In this document: piece after piece, positions 32,533-43,154 of the stretch
How the letters are laid out: every line of letters starts with the position of its first letter
Position numbering within the stretch: position 1 is the first letter of the stretch
NCBI GenBank assembly: GCA_038380435.1
Contig: JAWZYU010000009.1
Span: 65,997,901-66,061,900 of the forward strand
Direction of reading: 5' to 3'
Length of the DNA stretch: 64,000 nt
From: Ryuthela nishihirai
Taxonomy: Eukaryota > Arthropoda > Arachnida > Araneae > Heptathelidae
Program-made: the position numbers and the translations under genes
The notes under the pieces: model-generated
What the model was told of the DNA's origin: nothing
The model's input: only the letters and a program-made list of their open reading frames with translations
Database searches by the model: none

Positions 32533-33015
32533 CCACTTACTCATATGTTTTCAAACTTAAATCTGAAGTTCCTGAAGGGAGTTAATCAGCCCAGATTTGT
32601 TAACTTTTTTATAAATTATTTTCCAACCAATGTTAAATTTACGATATATAAGGATGACCTACCATTTGTAATATAGATAAATATTTTGCTACAGCACAAT
32701 ATAATCTTTACTCAGTTCTTGATTTTAGTATTGAGATCATTGAGACAAAATGGGTACACCATACTTCAACCACTTACTCATATGTTTTCAAGTGCAAAAA
32801 AGTGCCGCTCAGAGGTAAAACAACCCACCCCATATGTTTTCAAACTTAAATCTGAAGTTCGTCAAGGGAGTTAATTAGCCCAGATTTGTTAACTTTTTTA
32901 CATATCATTATTTTCCAACTAATGTTAAATTTATGATATATAGGGATGACCTGCCATTTGTAATATAGATAAATATTTTGCTATAGCACAATATAATCTT
33001 TACTCAGTTCTTGAT
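32533..33015 (+). repeat. Duplicated LINE reverse-transcriptase scrap
   Basis: Units 32533-32722 and 32770-33015 share CCACTTACTCATATGTTTTC, AACTTAAATCTGAAGTT, CCAGATTTGTTAACTTTTTT, GATGACCT-CCATTTGTAAT and AATCTTTACTCAGTTCTTGA. Translated pieces FKLKSEVRQGS and, in another frame, a DDLP-like block resemble RT motif B (PQGS) and the region near YADD of a LINE. Unit B is interrupted by a SINE fragment. Confidence 0.75.
32792..32830 (+). mobile_element. 5'-truncated SINE (family B) tail with 13-bp target duplication
   Basis: AAAGTGCCGCTCAGAGGTAA then AACAACCCA is the tail of family B. CATATGTTTTCAA flanks it exactly on both sides (32779-32791, 32831-32843). Insertion with target duplication plus 5' truncation is the mark of LINE-driven retroposition. 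It also fixes the SINE 3' end. Confidence 0.9.
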
Positions 33016-33850
33016 CCACTTTCTATTGTTAGAAATGGCAGTTATCTCAAAAGCAAAAATATTTTCTTTCCTTCTGTTTTCAGTATTTTCCACACCCAAT
33101 ATTGAATCACAAGATTGGTAGCTTCTTTCAACGCTCCCATAAAGCTAGCTTCTAAGGTGCTAAGTATCATAAGGAACTTAAAGTTATCCCAGAATGTGTA
33201 TTAATTTTCAAAGGTAGTTTTAATTTATATCGTTATAGATCACTAAATATGCAAACGGAAAAACTTTTAAGAAATTGTTCAAGAGATCTGTTTATTGTAG
33301 AAATTTCAAACTTTGGAATAAGCATTTGGAAAAAATTGTGTACTACTGGAAATCAGCTGATTATATTACAAAATGTTTGTCATCAACATGCTCGGTTTAT
33401 CACCCTTATCAACTCTTGATATTATATAAAGCAATGGTTCCTAAAGGGGATGTTTCAGAAATGTGTTGGTACTCTTTTTTTTCTGCGGAAAAAGACGATA
33501 TAAAATATCTAATCAGATCTGCCGCGTATTTTTGCGGGGCCTTGTGCAGTAGCCATCGCAGGTCCTCCTTGTCATGTAATCTAGTGTAAAGGTCTAGAAA
33601 CTAAATCAGCATAAACATATAAAGATATTATTTTAAAATCAAACAGAGAAAAATCAAAGAAATTTCTTAAGCTATAGTTTTTAATGTTATTTGTAGTCTA
33701 AAAAACAGTTTTCAGTTTGTAGTTTTATCCCAATCATAATGGAAATCCCTGTACAACCTATTAAATACTTAAGATTAGGCAATAAAGAAATGCACTAAAC
33801 TATATACGAACTTTTTGTTTAGGTTTGCTATGCTTAGAGGCCCTATATAG
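33016..33850. other. Spacer with one half of a 113-bp duplication
   Basis: Contains 33204-33316 (see next). A ~100-codon open frame at 33275-33589 has no recognisable motif. CAGATCTGCCGCGTATTTTT at 33516 loosely resembles a hAT end. Confidence 0.4.
33204..33316. repeat. 113-bp segment duplicated exactly at 34746-34858
   Basis: Starts ATTTTCAAAGGTAGTTTTAA and ends AATTTCAAACTTTGG in both places, with no difference seen. The second copy lies inside the repeat array of the element at 33854-36791, the first outside it, so the copy moved across the element's boundary. Identity in an otherwise diverged area suggests a recent event such as gene conversion, templated repair or a misassembly. Confidence 0.93.
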
Positions 33851-34059
33851 ATAGAGGTTGTCCATCTCAAATTTGGACGCCATGTTTTGTCGTCGTTCGA
33901 ATTGTTTAGCATGCAAAGTTGAAGGAATTATCCATAAATAATTATTGCATAAATATTTATGGATTCCCGATAAGGAGAGGGTAATATTTCGTACAGATTT
34001 CAGTGCTCACGATTCGAAGCATTTCAGAAAAGAGCTGAAACAGAAAAATAAATTGTCTT

Positions 34060-34740
34060 TTTTTTAAAAAGAGATAATAATTTTGCTTTGTCATATGTCT
34101 TTCTGTAGACATCGAACTTTTTCGTTTATAGAGTCAAATTGAAAATTATTTTTGTGTTGGATAGATATGGATGAAATATTGCGATTCGCACTTTCTAAAT
34201 CTTCCAAAAGGTAAAACTACGCCCTCTAACGGTGCAAATTTTGGAAAATTCGAAATTTTCAAACGAATATTTGTAATGATGCATCTAGGTGAGAAATATG
34301 AAATTTTGGTGTTGGAATGTGAAGGTCACGAGGTTACCATTGCGAAAAATGAGTTGACTCTATAGGACCGGGCAGGGGTGGGAAAAGCAACTCTTTTTGG
34401 TTTTAACAGAAAAATATGTTTTTTCAGATAAACCAAAAATTATTTTTGCACTGGATATGTATCGATGAAATATTACAATTTTCACTTTCTGAATCCCCAA
34501 AAGCTGTCATTGTGCCCTCTAATGGTGGAAAAAAATCGAAAAATTCCAAAATTTAAACAAATATTTCAAACGTTGTAGTTATGCTGGAAATTCGAAATTT
34601 TGGTAGTGGGATGTGAGGATCTTGAACATTCCATTAGCAACAATGAGTTGGCCCATTATACCCAGGATGGGTAAGAAATGAAACTGTTTTGTTTTAAGAG
34701 ATAATTGGAAAACGTTTTTTAGTTGGAACTAATGATATAA
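34060..34740 (+). repeat. Array of the dispersed ~275-bp repeat
   Basis: Units begin near 34132, 34426 and 34699. Shared blocks: GGATAGATATGGATGAAATA, TTCGCACTTTCTAAATCTTC, CCCTCTAACGG, TTGGTGTTGGAATGTGA, CACGAGGTTACCATTG. Same family and orientation as 17945-18735. Confidence 0.8.
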
Positions 34741-35239
34741 TTCACATTTTCAAAGGTAGTTTTAATTTATATCGTTATAGATCACTAAATATGCAAACGG
34801 AAAAACTTTTAAGAAATTGTTCAAGAGATCTGTTTATTGTAGAAATTTCAAACTTTGGCTATAGAGTGTCAAGCGACATTCCACTAACACTAATGATTTG
34901 CCCTTTTTTTTCTCAGAAAGATGTGAGAAAAGCAACTTTTCAAAATTAAGGAATAAAAGGCAAATACTTTAATGTATTTTACTAATAAAATACTGGGGAT
35001 TCCCCTCCCCTATTTGCTCGAATAAAATTTTTTTTAAATTTTAAAAGTAGGTAAATGAAAAATTTTATTCCCTTTGAAAACAAGATTACTATATGCACCA
35101 CAGATGATATGCATCATTCCTCTAATTATTTTACGCATTCAGTACCCTCAAACAGTAGAAACTCTAATTAATGGTGATTGGGAAAATACACTATTAAAAT
35201 TTTTATTAGTAACTGTACAAAGCAAAACATATTTTTTAA

Positions 35240-35930
35240 AACAGAAAAGTTGCATTTTACGAACACTCCCTTGATATAAGGGAACAAGTCATTACTATTA
35301 GTGTAAATCACTTGACCATTACAGTCAATCGCCAAAATTTTAAATTTCTAGCATATATACTAGATTGTTTGGAATTTCGTTTAAATATTCATTTTTTTCC
35401 AGGTTTTCCAGTCGCTAGAGGCTGCATTTTGAGTTTTTATTTACTGCATTTATGTTCCTCTAGAAATAGAAATTTTAACTCATGGGTGATTCAAAAAGTA
35501 TAAATATTAGTATTTTGTTCTTATCTGTAAAAAAATATTTTGTTCTTATTTGTAAAAAAAATATTTTTTGTTCATCTCTTAAAATAAAAAAGTTTCATTT
35601 TTCCACCCCCTTGGGGGAAGAGGGCAAAGACTTGTTGCCATTGTAAACTTTCTTACTGCCAAAATTTCCTCTACTGCAAAATTTCAGAATTCCAGTGTAA
35701 ATAGATCGTTTGCAATATTCTTTTGAAATGTTAGCATTTTCCATTTTTCCACCGCTAGAAGGCGCTATTTAAAACTATTGTGAGATTTCAAAATTGATAA
35801 TCGTAATATTGTATCAGTACCTATGCAACGCAAAAAGAATTTTTAATTTATCTCTAAAAATAAAAAATTTGATTTTCTATAGATGGGCAGACAGATAGAG
35901 ACAAACAAACTGGCAAGTTAATAATAATAT
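35240..35930 (-). repeat. Array of the dispersed ~275-bp repeat, inverted
   Basis: Same blocks on the minus strand: CATTAACCC-like end, GAAAAGTTGCATTTTACG, CACTTGACCATTACAGTC, TACCTATGCAACGCAAAAAG, ending with GATGGGCAGACAGATAGAGA near 35900. Faces the + array, giving an inverted arrangement. Confidence 0.75.
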
Positions 35931-36194
35931 AATAATTTATTTCATGCAGGGGGTAACAGTAAAGCCAAGGTACAGGTAATTTTGGATATTAATTGAAACG
36001 TTCAAGTGGATATTAGGACAAACGAACCAACATTGCATACGCAGACGAGAAATTGAAAAAGTTATTCCCCTTTGCAAGCGAATTTAAAAGAAATCATTTG
36101 TTTTTTTTTAGCTCGTTTCACTTTTGCAGCCTATTGCTGTCTTCTGATGGAATTTCTTGTAAAAACGTTCATTAATTTATTTCTGTGAGTTATT

Positions 36195-36450
36195 CTAGCG
36201 ATGATCACTCTGTTCCGTCTGACAGTGAGACTCGTATATAGCGATCGTCTGCAGTAGCGGCTCTGGGATGGCTTTGTCGTGATCAACTACGAACATATGT
36301 CTGTTGAAACCATCTACAGAGTCTTGACAGGGCATTTTGTGGAACATTCTATGCTCTGGAAACTTCCGTCTCTCGGACTGACCTACTTCCATCCTTCGAA
36401 TTGTTCTCCTCCACTGAAAATCATTCATACTATGTCTTCGGGACATAATA
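36195..36450 (-). pseudogene. Tc1-like transposase N-terminal scrap
   Basis: SRRHSMNDFQWRRTIRRMEV then GQSERRKF resembles the HTH start 'R.DF.R.R..GR.EAGQS...A' of a Tc1-like group. Further on, another frame reads DDRYIRVSLSDGTE, like the 'EDRYL...ARRNR' linker. No DDE domain. It lies about 350 bp inside the right TIR of 33854-36791, the expected place for a transposase start. Confidence 0.5.
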
Positions 36451-36799
36451 AGCTCGAAATGCTACTGAAGTGAAAGCAAAAGTTGCCTAAACAAGTAGAT
36501 TCACACGTCTTTTTAACGCATTCCTAATTTGCATATTCTGGCTTACATGCGACAACTGTAAATTCGGGATAGTTTTCGCGTAGCCTATTTCCATGTTCGC
36601 CCATTTTCAGTGTATTCCTTTACATATATCGGCAGTTATATACGTTTTTTGTCGCTTATCCTTCAATTTTGAGCATCAGTTTATTACCGCACACTTTTCC
36701 ATATTCATTCGTGTAATACCATTGACTTTTGCAGGCCTAACAATTCAAGCGAGGATAAAACATGACATCCAATCTTGAGATGGCCAACCTCTAGTTTAT

Positions 36800-38525
36800 C
36801 AAGTGTTTGCATGCTATATTGCGGATTTTTTTTTAATCTGCGTGCCGCGAGAGAACCATAATTCAGTAGGCTGTACTTTATCATTGTTGGCCAAAGTAGT
36901 AGTTATCAAAGCTCTTGCTTCTCGCGATTTGCCATTCAACGGATATGAGGGAAAATTTTGTTCTGTAAACAATGGTAACATGTTCCTTAAAGTAATAGCT
37001 GAATTTGGTCCTTTTTTTATCTCAGCATGTCAGAAACCTAGGGAAATGGAAGACGTCATGCTTATCATCAAGTGTTTGTGACGAGTATTCTGTCCGAAGT
37101 GAAACATGGATAATATTATTGGATTATAATGGATTCAACTTTAGATATCGCCCGTGTGGACCAAATGGCTCTTGTTTTATGATATGTCAAAGAAAATGGT
37201 GAAACAATAGAGAGGTTTATACAGTTTTTACCGAAGAACGGACATAAAATTCAAGAAAATAATTAAAAACTGGGATCGAGAATGTAGAATGTTTTTCTAT
37301 GTTCAGAACTGCCACGGGCAGTCTTATGATAATGATTCGAACTGTCAGGAATATAATCAGGTCTCAAAGCTCGTATCAAGGAAGTTAATCTTCAGGTGTC
37401 ATATATTCCATACATAGCTCTCGTAGTTTCGTGGGAATAAATGCTGTGCACAGTTGCGAGGAAGCTACTTCTTTTTTCAGTCTTCTACAAGATACATAAT
37501 TATATTTTTCTCAGAAAGTATACATAAATGGAAGGTGCTACAGTTTTAAAACTAATAAGATTACCCCCCAAGTCTTTCAGGCAAGCATTGGTCCGCAAGA
37601 GACGACACCTGTAATGAACTAAATGATAAGTGACTAGAGGTTTTAGACTTTCTAAAAGAGATCGGAAAAGACGTAACCCAAAAGTCAGGTACTCGACTTC
37701 AGGCTAGAGGTTTATTGCTCAATCGTGAAAGACTACAAACAGCTTTCATGGCCAAATTTTGGGGATGTGCTCAACACACTGAACAGAACCATCAAAATTC
37801 TTCAGAGTGTTGAGATCGTTTTTCTGGCAGTGGAGCTCTTAAGTCTGTAGTACAATTCACGCAAAAGATTCGAGAAAAATTCGATTCTTATGAAGGAAAA
37901 ATTATTTAGCTTTCAGAAATAGCAATTTATGAGTAGAAAGAAATTCAGTAAAGTTCAGTTCGCCCAATCTCAGGAGGGTTTCCATGATAGGCCATGAACA
38001 CTTAAGAATTGGTACGTTCCTGGTAATTGTGGACAGATAGAGCTGAATTGGGAAAAAAAAGGCTGCTCTTTGTATTTCAATGAAAAGTTTGCTGCAATAA
38101 CAATGTTATCGAAACTCGCAACATCATAGTTGCAAAGCGGAGGGAAACTCTTCACAACTTTTAAAGATGACTTGGAAGTCTCTTTGGTGGACAAACTAAT
38201 GAACCTATAGAATCAGCAAATAGGAATAAAAATCCTCTAGCTTGTGATAATGAATGCGTGAGAGATATCTTCAATCAGTACATCCGAAAGAGGATGTTGC
38301 GAATATTCATTAGCACTCTAATGGGAAACGCACTGGCAGAAAGATCTTTTTCGTGTCTCAAAAGAATGAAAAAAAAAAAAATAATTTGAGGTGACAAGAA
38401 TGAACCAGGACCGACAAAACTCGCTTGCCCTGCCTTGAAAAACTGATAAAATCAATGGAATTCACTGAAGCTATCGAAGTTTGCTTCTATGAGGGGGGAA
38501 AAGCAAAGTGTAAAATTTTAATGAT
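36800..38525 (+). pseudogene. hAT transposase (ZMYM1-like group), decayed
   Basis: Blocks in order: VVVIKALASRDLPFNGYEGK, FCSVNNGN, VIAEFGPF, then FSLLQDT, LSWPNFGDVLNTLNRTIKIL, LQSVEIVFLAVELL, and at the end SLALPCLEKLIKSMEFTEAI. Near 38320 ETHWQKDLFRVSKE is a degraded form of the ALAERSFSCLKRMK dimerisation motif. These match hAT transposases annotated as zinc finger MYM-type protein 1-like. Many stops and frameshifts. The right TIR may be near 40423 (CTAGGGCAGCAAAGGTTAAT, CCGCTCCTG), beyond an inserted Tc1-like element; the left end is not identified. Confidence 0.8.
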
Positions 38526-38591
38526 AATAAGCTGTACATACGTATATATTAATGGTAATATGATAAAGTTTTAATGATAATAAGCTAAATA

Positions 38592-40260
38592 CACAGTTGT
38601 GTCAGAATTATATGACCTCCTAATAATGGGAATAACCACCCTTTGCCCGGATGACAGTGGCGAGACAGCGTGGCATGGACACAATAAGGCCTGGAAGGTT
38701 GCCAGAGGCACATGTGCCCATTCGGACTCCAGCAGAGCACGGAGCTTCCGGAGATGATGTGGTTGTGGGTCCGCATGCTGAACCTGTCAATCCAAATGGT
38801 CCCACAAGTGCTCTATGGGATTGAGGTCGTGCAATTTCGCCGGCCAAGAGAGAACGGAGTCATCGCTGTCATGTTCCTGGAACCAGTCACACACCACCTT
38901 AGCGACATGGCGGGGTGCATTGTCCTGTTGGTAGACACCATCACCACCAGGGTAAACATCCAACATGAAGGGATGCATGTGTTCAGCGAGGACTGGACAG
39001 GAAATTAATTAAATGACAAGTCCCAGATGTACTGCAGCACAGAGGCTGAACACCATCTATAGGGATAATGCCACGCTTTCCACTACCTATGGTCGGGGCA
39101 AGTCAGTACCATAAAGATACAGCTCATCCATGACAACCCTATGGCGAACAGTACTATAGAAGTAAAGTTCATCCATCGGTCAAAACCTAAATTTAATCTG
39201 CGCTCCAGTTAGCCACAAACTAGGATATATAGATCCAAGTTGCCTCAGCTGCCATGGTAGGAACTCTTAGTCCGGCCTTCCCAGGCCTCCCCATCGGGGC
39301 CCCATCCGTCCGTTGCCCACGGCTCCAGTCAGTGGAGCCCTCAACTTCACCAAGGCCGTTGTTCCATTGGGGCCCCGTCCATCCGCTGCCCCCATCTCCA
39401 GTTAGCAGAGTCCTCCACTTCATAAAGGCCCACAAGCCCCCCCCCCCCCCGACAAGTGGTTCCCTCTCGAGGGGGGGGGGAGCAAGGATAGACAGGTAGG
39501 CATTGGCATTCAAGGACCCATCCAGTGGTACCTGTGTCCGAGATTATACTGAGAAAACATCCCCCTGACATGCAGACTGCTGGACTGTACTTGACTGACA
39601 AGAGTTCCCTGGTGTTGATTCTCATGTGTCTGACGCCATATCCATTACTTCTGTGGAGTAGAAACTACGATTCGTCGGAGAGGGCAATCTTTTTTCACTC
39701 TTCTACTATCCAATGACAGTAGTCCTGTGTGAACTGCAGGCATTGTTGCTGATGGATCTTAGTTAAGATGGGTGGCTTTACACAGTATTGACTACGGAGA
39801 CCCATGTGTAACAGGGTTCACTCTACTGTTATCTGGGTGCCCCAGCGTTCATTTGAGTGGTCAATTGCTGCACTGTTGCACATCAATTGCCCTTTACCAG
39901 TTGATGGATGCAACGTTCTTCTCTGGAGTCGATGGTCTTTGGGGCCACAGTTATGACATCTGGAGGTATTTGCTGTGCCAAAAGTCCATCCTTAATACAG
40001 CACCTCGCGAACAGCCCAGGAAATCTGTTGTTTTCCATATGCTTCCACCCTTGGTGTGGTAGCTGATGATCATTCCTTTTTTGAACGTCCATCAAATCAA
40101 TACATCTGCCCATTGTGCTCAAGTTATGCACTATGGCTTATCTGTCCTGGCCAGTTGCTTATATCTCCATGTGGTCGAATTTGTCATGTGCACTCTGTGA
40201 TGCACCTGGGCGGGTACACTGTAATTCCATGGGTGGCCATATTATTCTGATACGATTGTG
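38592..40260 (-). mobile_element. Tc1-like transposon with both TIRs and an internal insertion
   Basis: Left end CACAGTTGTGTCAGAATTAT at 38592 after TA; right end is its imperfect complement ending ACGATTGTG at 40260 (the outer TA has become CA). Minus-strand transposase: 40131-39883 N-terminal part (MGRCIDLMD, KTIDSREERCIHQLV), then CLPVYPCS/ANAYLSILA near 39500, then HPFMLDVYPGGDGVYQQDNA (second D) and KLHDLNPIEHLWDHLD (E). Between the last two, about 480 bp (38995-39475) of extra sequence, partly GC-rich repeat, breaks the frame. Confidence 0.9.
39222..39485. repeat. GC-rich 73-bp tandem repeat with C and G homopolymers
   Basis: Units start GGGGCCCCATCCGTCCGTTG at 39296 and GGGGCCCCGTCCATCCGCTG at 39369, followed by a C-run at about 39438 and a G-run at about 39471. 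It lies inside the Tc1-like element and is far more GC-rich than its surroundings, so it was inserted or amplified there. The long runs are also places where assemblies often err. Confidence 0.85.
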
Positions 40261-40456
40261 CACATTATAATTCATAGCTCTGTGTCTAATTTTACTGGTT
40301 CCCAAATTGCTGCAAAACAATGTCAGTCAGTCGGTAAAAGCCAAATTAAGTTTGAAAGTTCCGCTGGGAGGGGGAAACTTGCCGAAATCTGGTCTAGGGC
40401 AGCAAAGGTTAATCCGCTCCTGACTATAAGCACTTTACGAATTACAGCAGTCCAAA

Positions 40457-42613
40457 CAGGGGAGCATCATGCTCTGCCACTATCAGCTTGGGCCTTCAAA
40501 GTCACTTTTTAAAAGTTAATTAGGAAAACGCGAAATTGCGATTCAATCCTTGTTAGATTTATAAAAGTTAATTCTCATTTGAACCTGTAACGAACAATTA
40601 GATGCTTTTCCTAGAATGTAACCTAACTACTGAGAATTAAAATCTGTGTTAAAAACGTATATTCGCTCTCATACGTTTAAGTATTGGGAAAATTTTGGTA
40701 GTCTCGAAGATATATACACATCCACAATGCTTATTTTCGCGCCCGTTCATTTTCTATATATAAAATGGGAAGTTCTGATAAACTTTCTTCTTTTGACTAC
40801 TGAGATAATTTTTATCAATTTCAATGTTGAAAATGGACTTCGATGTTGCTACAGTTACTGGTAGCATTAGAAAGAGCAAAAGAGTGTTACACACATCCGG
40901 AAAAGCAGAAATAAGATCGTAGATTAGAATTATCAATAAATTATCCACTTCCCTTAGAATATTTTGCTATATTTCTAGTTTCAAGCTAGTCCTAAATGAA
41001 GACGTTAAGTAGGATTTACATCTCTGGTGAGAAGTTCTGCAGCTGCGTTTAACTCCTCATCGCTTACTGCTTGTAAAGTTTTTGGATGTAGGGTGGCGAA
41101 GTTCTAATCCATATCATTTAAACTCTTAAAACGCCTTTCGAGTTCCATAATGGCTCTGGCAAAAACAAATTTAAATATCTCGTTTTTGAAGCTATTTGGT
41201 TTATTCTCTTAAGCCTTTGATACTCGCATAGCTCCCCATCATTCCATAAGTTTAATGTTAGGGACACGAGAAGTCTGGAATCTTAGTTCTATGCCCCCAC
41301 ATTAGTCACATCTTCTATGCTTTCATTGAATGTATTAAAATTGTTCCTCGATTGCTGCAAGTTTTCTAGTGCAATGTGCAGCAATTCGGAGTTTGAAAGG
41401 ACATCTGGACACATCCTCAAACATCACAAATCTGGAGAAGGTAGAAATTTGGAGACAGCATCCGTTGATTGCAAAATGTTTAATAGAATTTCGAGGAGAA
41501 AAATGTTTCAAAATTTTGCAATTTCTCTCTTAAAACTTTTGCATTAAAATTTTTTGTTTTTACTGAGAATTATTTTAGTCAATGTCTTCATCACACCTAT
41601 AAATTTACATTCCGAGGCATGAAAAAATTTATATTTTGAAGACAAACGACTTGTAAAAATTTTGTAATTTTAGAAGAGCTTCCCCGCCTTTCACCATTGT
41701 TATAGAAAAAAGTTTCAACTAAATCAAATTATTAGCTGCACAGTGCATATATTTTGCATTGGTATAACTTGCTTCAATCATATTTTACACCTCTCATTAA
41801 AACTCTCCGTCATAACTCTCTCGATGTATTTTATTTAAATCTAGACGGCATTCTTTCAAGTTGATCGCCGAGAATTTAGTTAAAATATTCCACCGAACAT
41901 GAAAAATTAAGATGATATTCTATATGGAACAAAATTTTAAAGTTTTTTTTTCTTCTAATCTATTTTTAGTGTTGGACATAAAGATTATACAAAGACAACG
42001 TTGAAATTTATATAAGACGACAGGATATTCGAGGAAGATCCGGTACCCTTCTCTTTATCGATTGATGTTTGTCCATATGTGAACCACTTAGTTCTCCACC
42101 CCTCCTTTAATATGGCAAAATGTTCAAACCCTCCCCTCAAGTTGACTACTTTAAAGCTTTCTTTTTTTAAAGCCGTCACGCACACAGATTTTTGCGCAAC
42201 CATTCTAATTGCTGGTAAGACATATCAATGGCCAAACTAGTAAGTTTTCATAAGAAATCTTTAATTTCAATCTCTCCCATTGCGCATGCACTTAGCAACA
42301 CCTGACAATGGCTACTACATTTCGTGGCTCTGGATCAACCCTCAAGACTATGGAAGATGGTTAGAACAAAAAGATTAAGCTTCGCAATCATCACGTTGAG
42401 TGGGAAGGTACGGAGGAGGGGAGTTGCAGAGCGAGAAAACATCTGCTTACCTTTTATAAACTGGAAACGAAGAATTATTACTTTTACGATTGTTTCTCCT
42501 TCTCTGCAAATGATATATATGTTTGTGCTCAATCCTTGTTCATTTAAAAAGGTTAATTTCCCCTTTACTTTTGGGCCCCCGGTGCAGCTGCACCACCGAA
42601 TGAAACGCTTTCA
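40457..42613 (-). mobile_element. hAT element with perfect 8-bp target duplication (copy 1)
   Basis: AGTCCAAA flanks both ends exactly (40449-40456 and 42614-42621). The left end reads CAGGGGAGCATCATGCTCTG; the right end complement GCGTTTCATTCGGTGGTGCA matches that of copy 2. On the minus strand a transposase is recognisable: ERRFKSLNDMD, KTLQAVSDEELNAAAELLTR (about 41170-41020) and FPDVCNTLLLFLMLPVTVAT (about 40900), the start of the hAT dimerisation domain. The catalytic part further upstream is too degraded to read. Second copy at 58234-61690. Confidence 0.93.
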
Positions 42614-42643
42614 AGTCCAAATATTGTAGTAAGAGGAAGACAG

Positions 42644-43154
42644 TTTGGTTATTTTACCCCTGATCGGCACTTTTGTACACAAAATAGGCTAAAGAGCCAT
42701 GCTAAAAGAACCACCGAAGGCTCAGAGAGACCCACCAGACAGCTGTTAGGAGACACATGGAAACCTGCTACATTATGAAAGAGGGAGACATTTCCAGTCA
42801 ATTGGTTGTTTTATGGCACTGTTTTGCACACAGTGGACAAAATGGCCAGGTCACAAGTACCCAAAAGGCTCAGAGAAGTATGGGGTGAGGAGACGCACTA
42901 GAACAGCTGTTGGGAGATAGATGATAGGTGCCAGTCATGGCCATCCAGTGTGTTCTTTAAAGTGCATAAGATGATTCTCCCGCATGTGAGGCCACAGCTT
43001 AGCGTCTCATCGGACAGCAGCATTCCAAACTGCCCCCCTACAGACTGTAGTTTTGTGGAGATAAATCTAAACGCTGACCCAGCTGGGACTCAAACCTGGG
43101 AACTACAGATTACAAGCCTGCTGCACTACCGACTGACCCCCCCCCCCCCCGTCA
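42644..43154 (-). mobile_element. Two SINE family B copies side by side
   Basis: A partial copy (42644-42778) is followed by a fuller one (42803-43154). The second ends in the tRNA-like head (complement GTAGTTCCCAGGTTTGAGTC), with a long C-run at 43139 in place of the usual ACCCCCGCC. Core motif TTCTTTAAAGTGCATAAG is mutated. They start 30 bp after the hAT target duplication. Confidence 0.85.

Larger units (their letters stand above)
33854..36791. mobile_element. Tc1-like fold-back element carrying inverted ~275-bp repeat arrays
   Basis: GAGGTTGTCCATCTCAAATT at 33854 and the complement GAGGTTGGCCATCTCAAGAT at 36791 are the ends of ~65-bp TIRs of about 80% identity, flanked by TA on both sides (33852-33853, 36792-36793). 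The interior holds + oriented repeat units (34060-34740), a duplicated 113-bp block, and minus oriented units (35240-35930), plus an N-terminal transposase scrap at 36446-36195. Possible nested insertions make the original length uncertain. Confidence 0.65.

Noticed and set aside
33275..33589. 104-codon + frame near a duplicated block
   Set aside because: No recognised motif, and it begins inside the duplicated 113-bp segment.
33516..40423. ZMYM1-like hAT element with ends CAGATCTGCCGCG and CCGCTCCTG
   Set aside because: The ends match poorly and the 8-bp flanks differ (TATCTAAT versus ACTATAAG), so only the transposase remnant is annotated.
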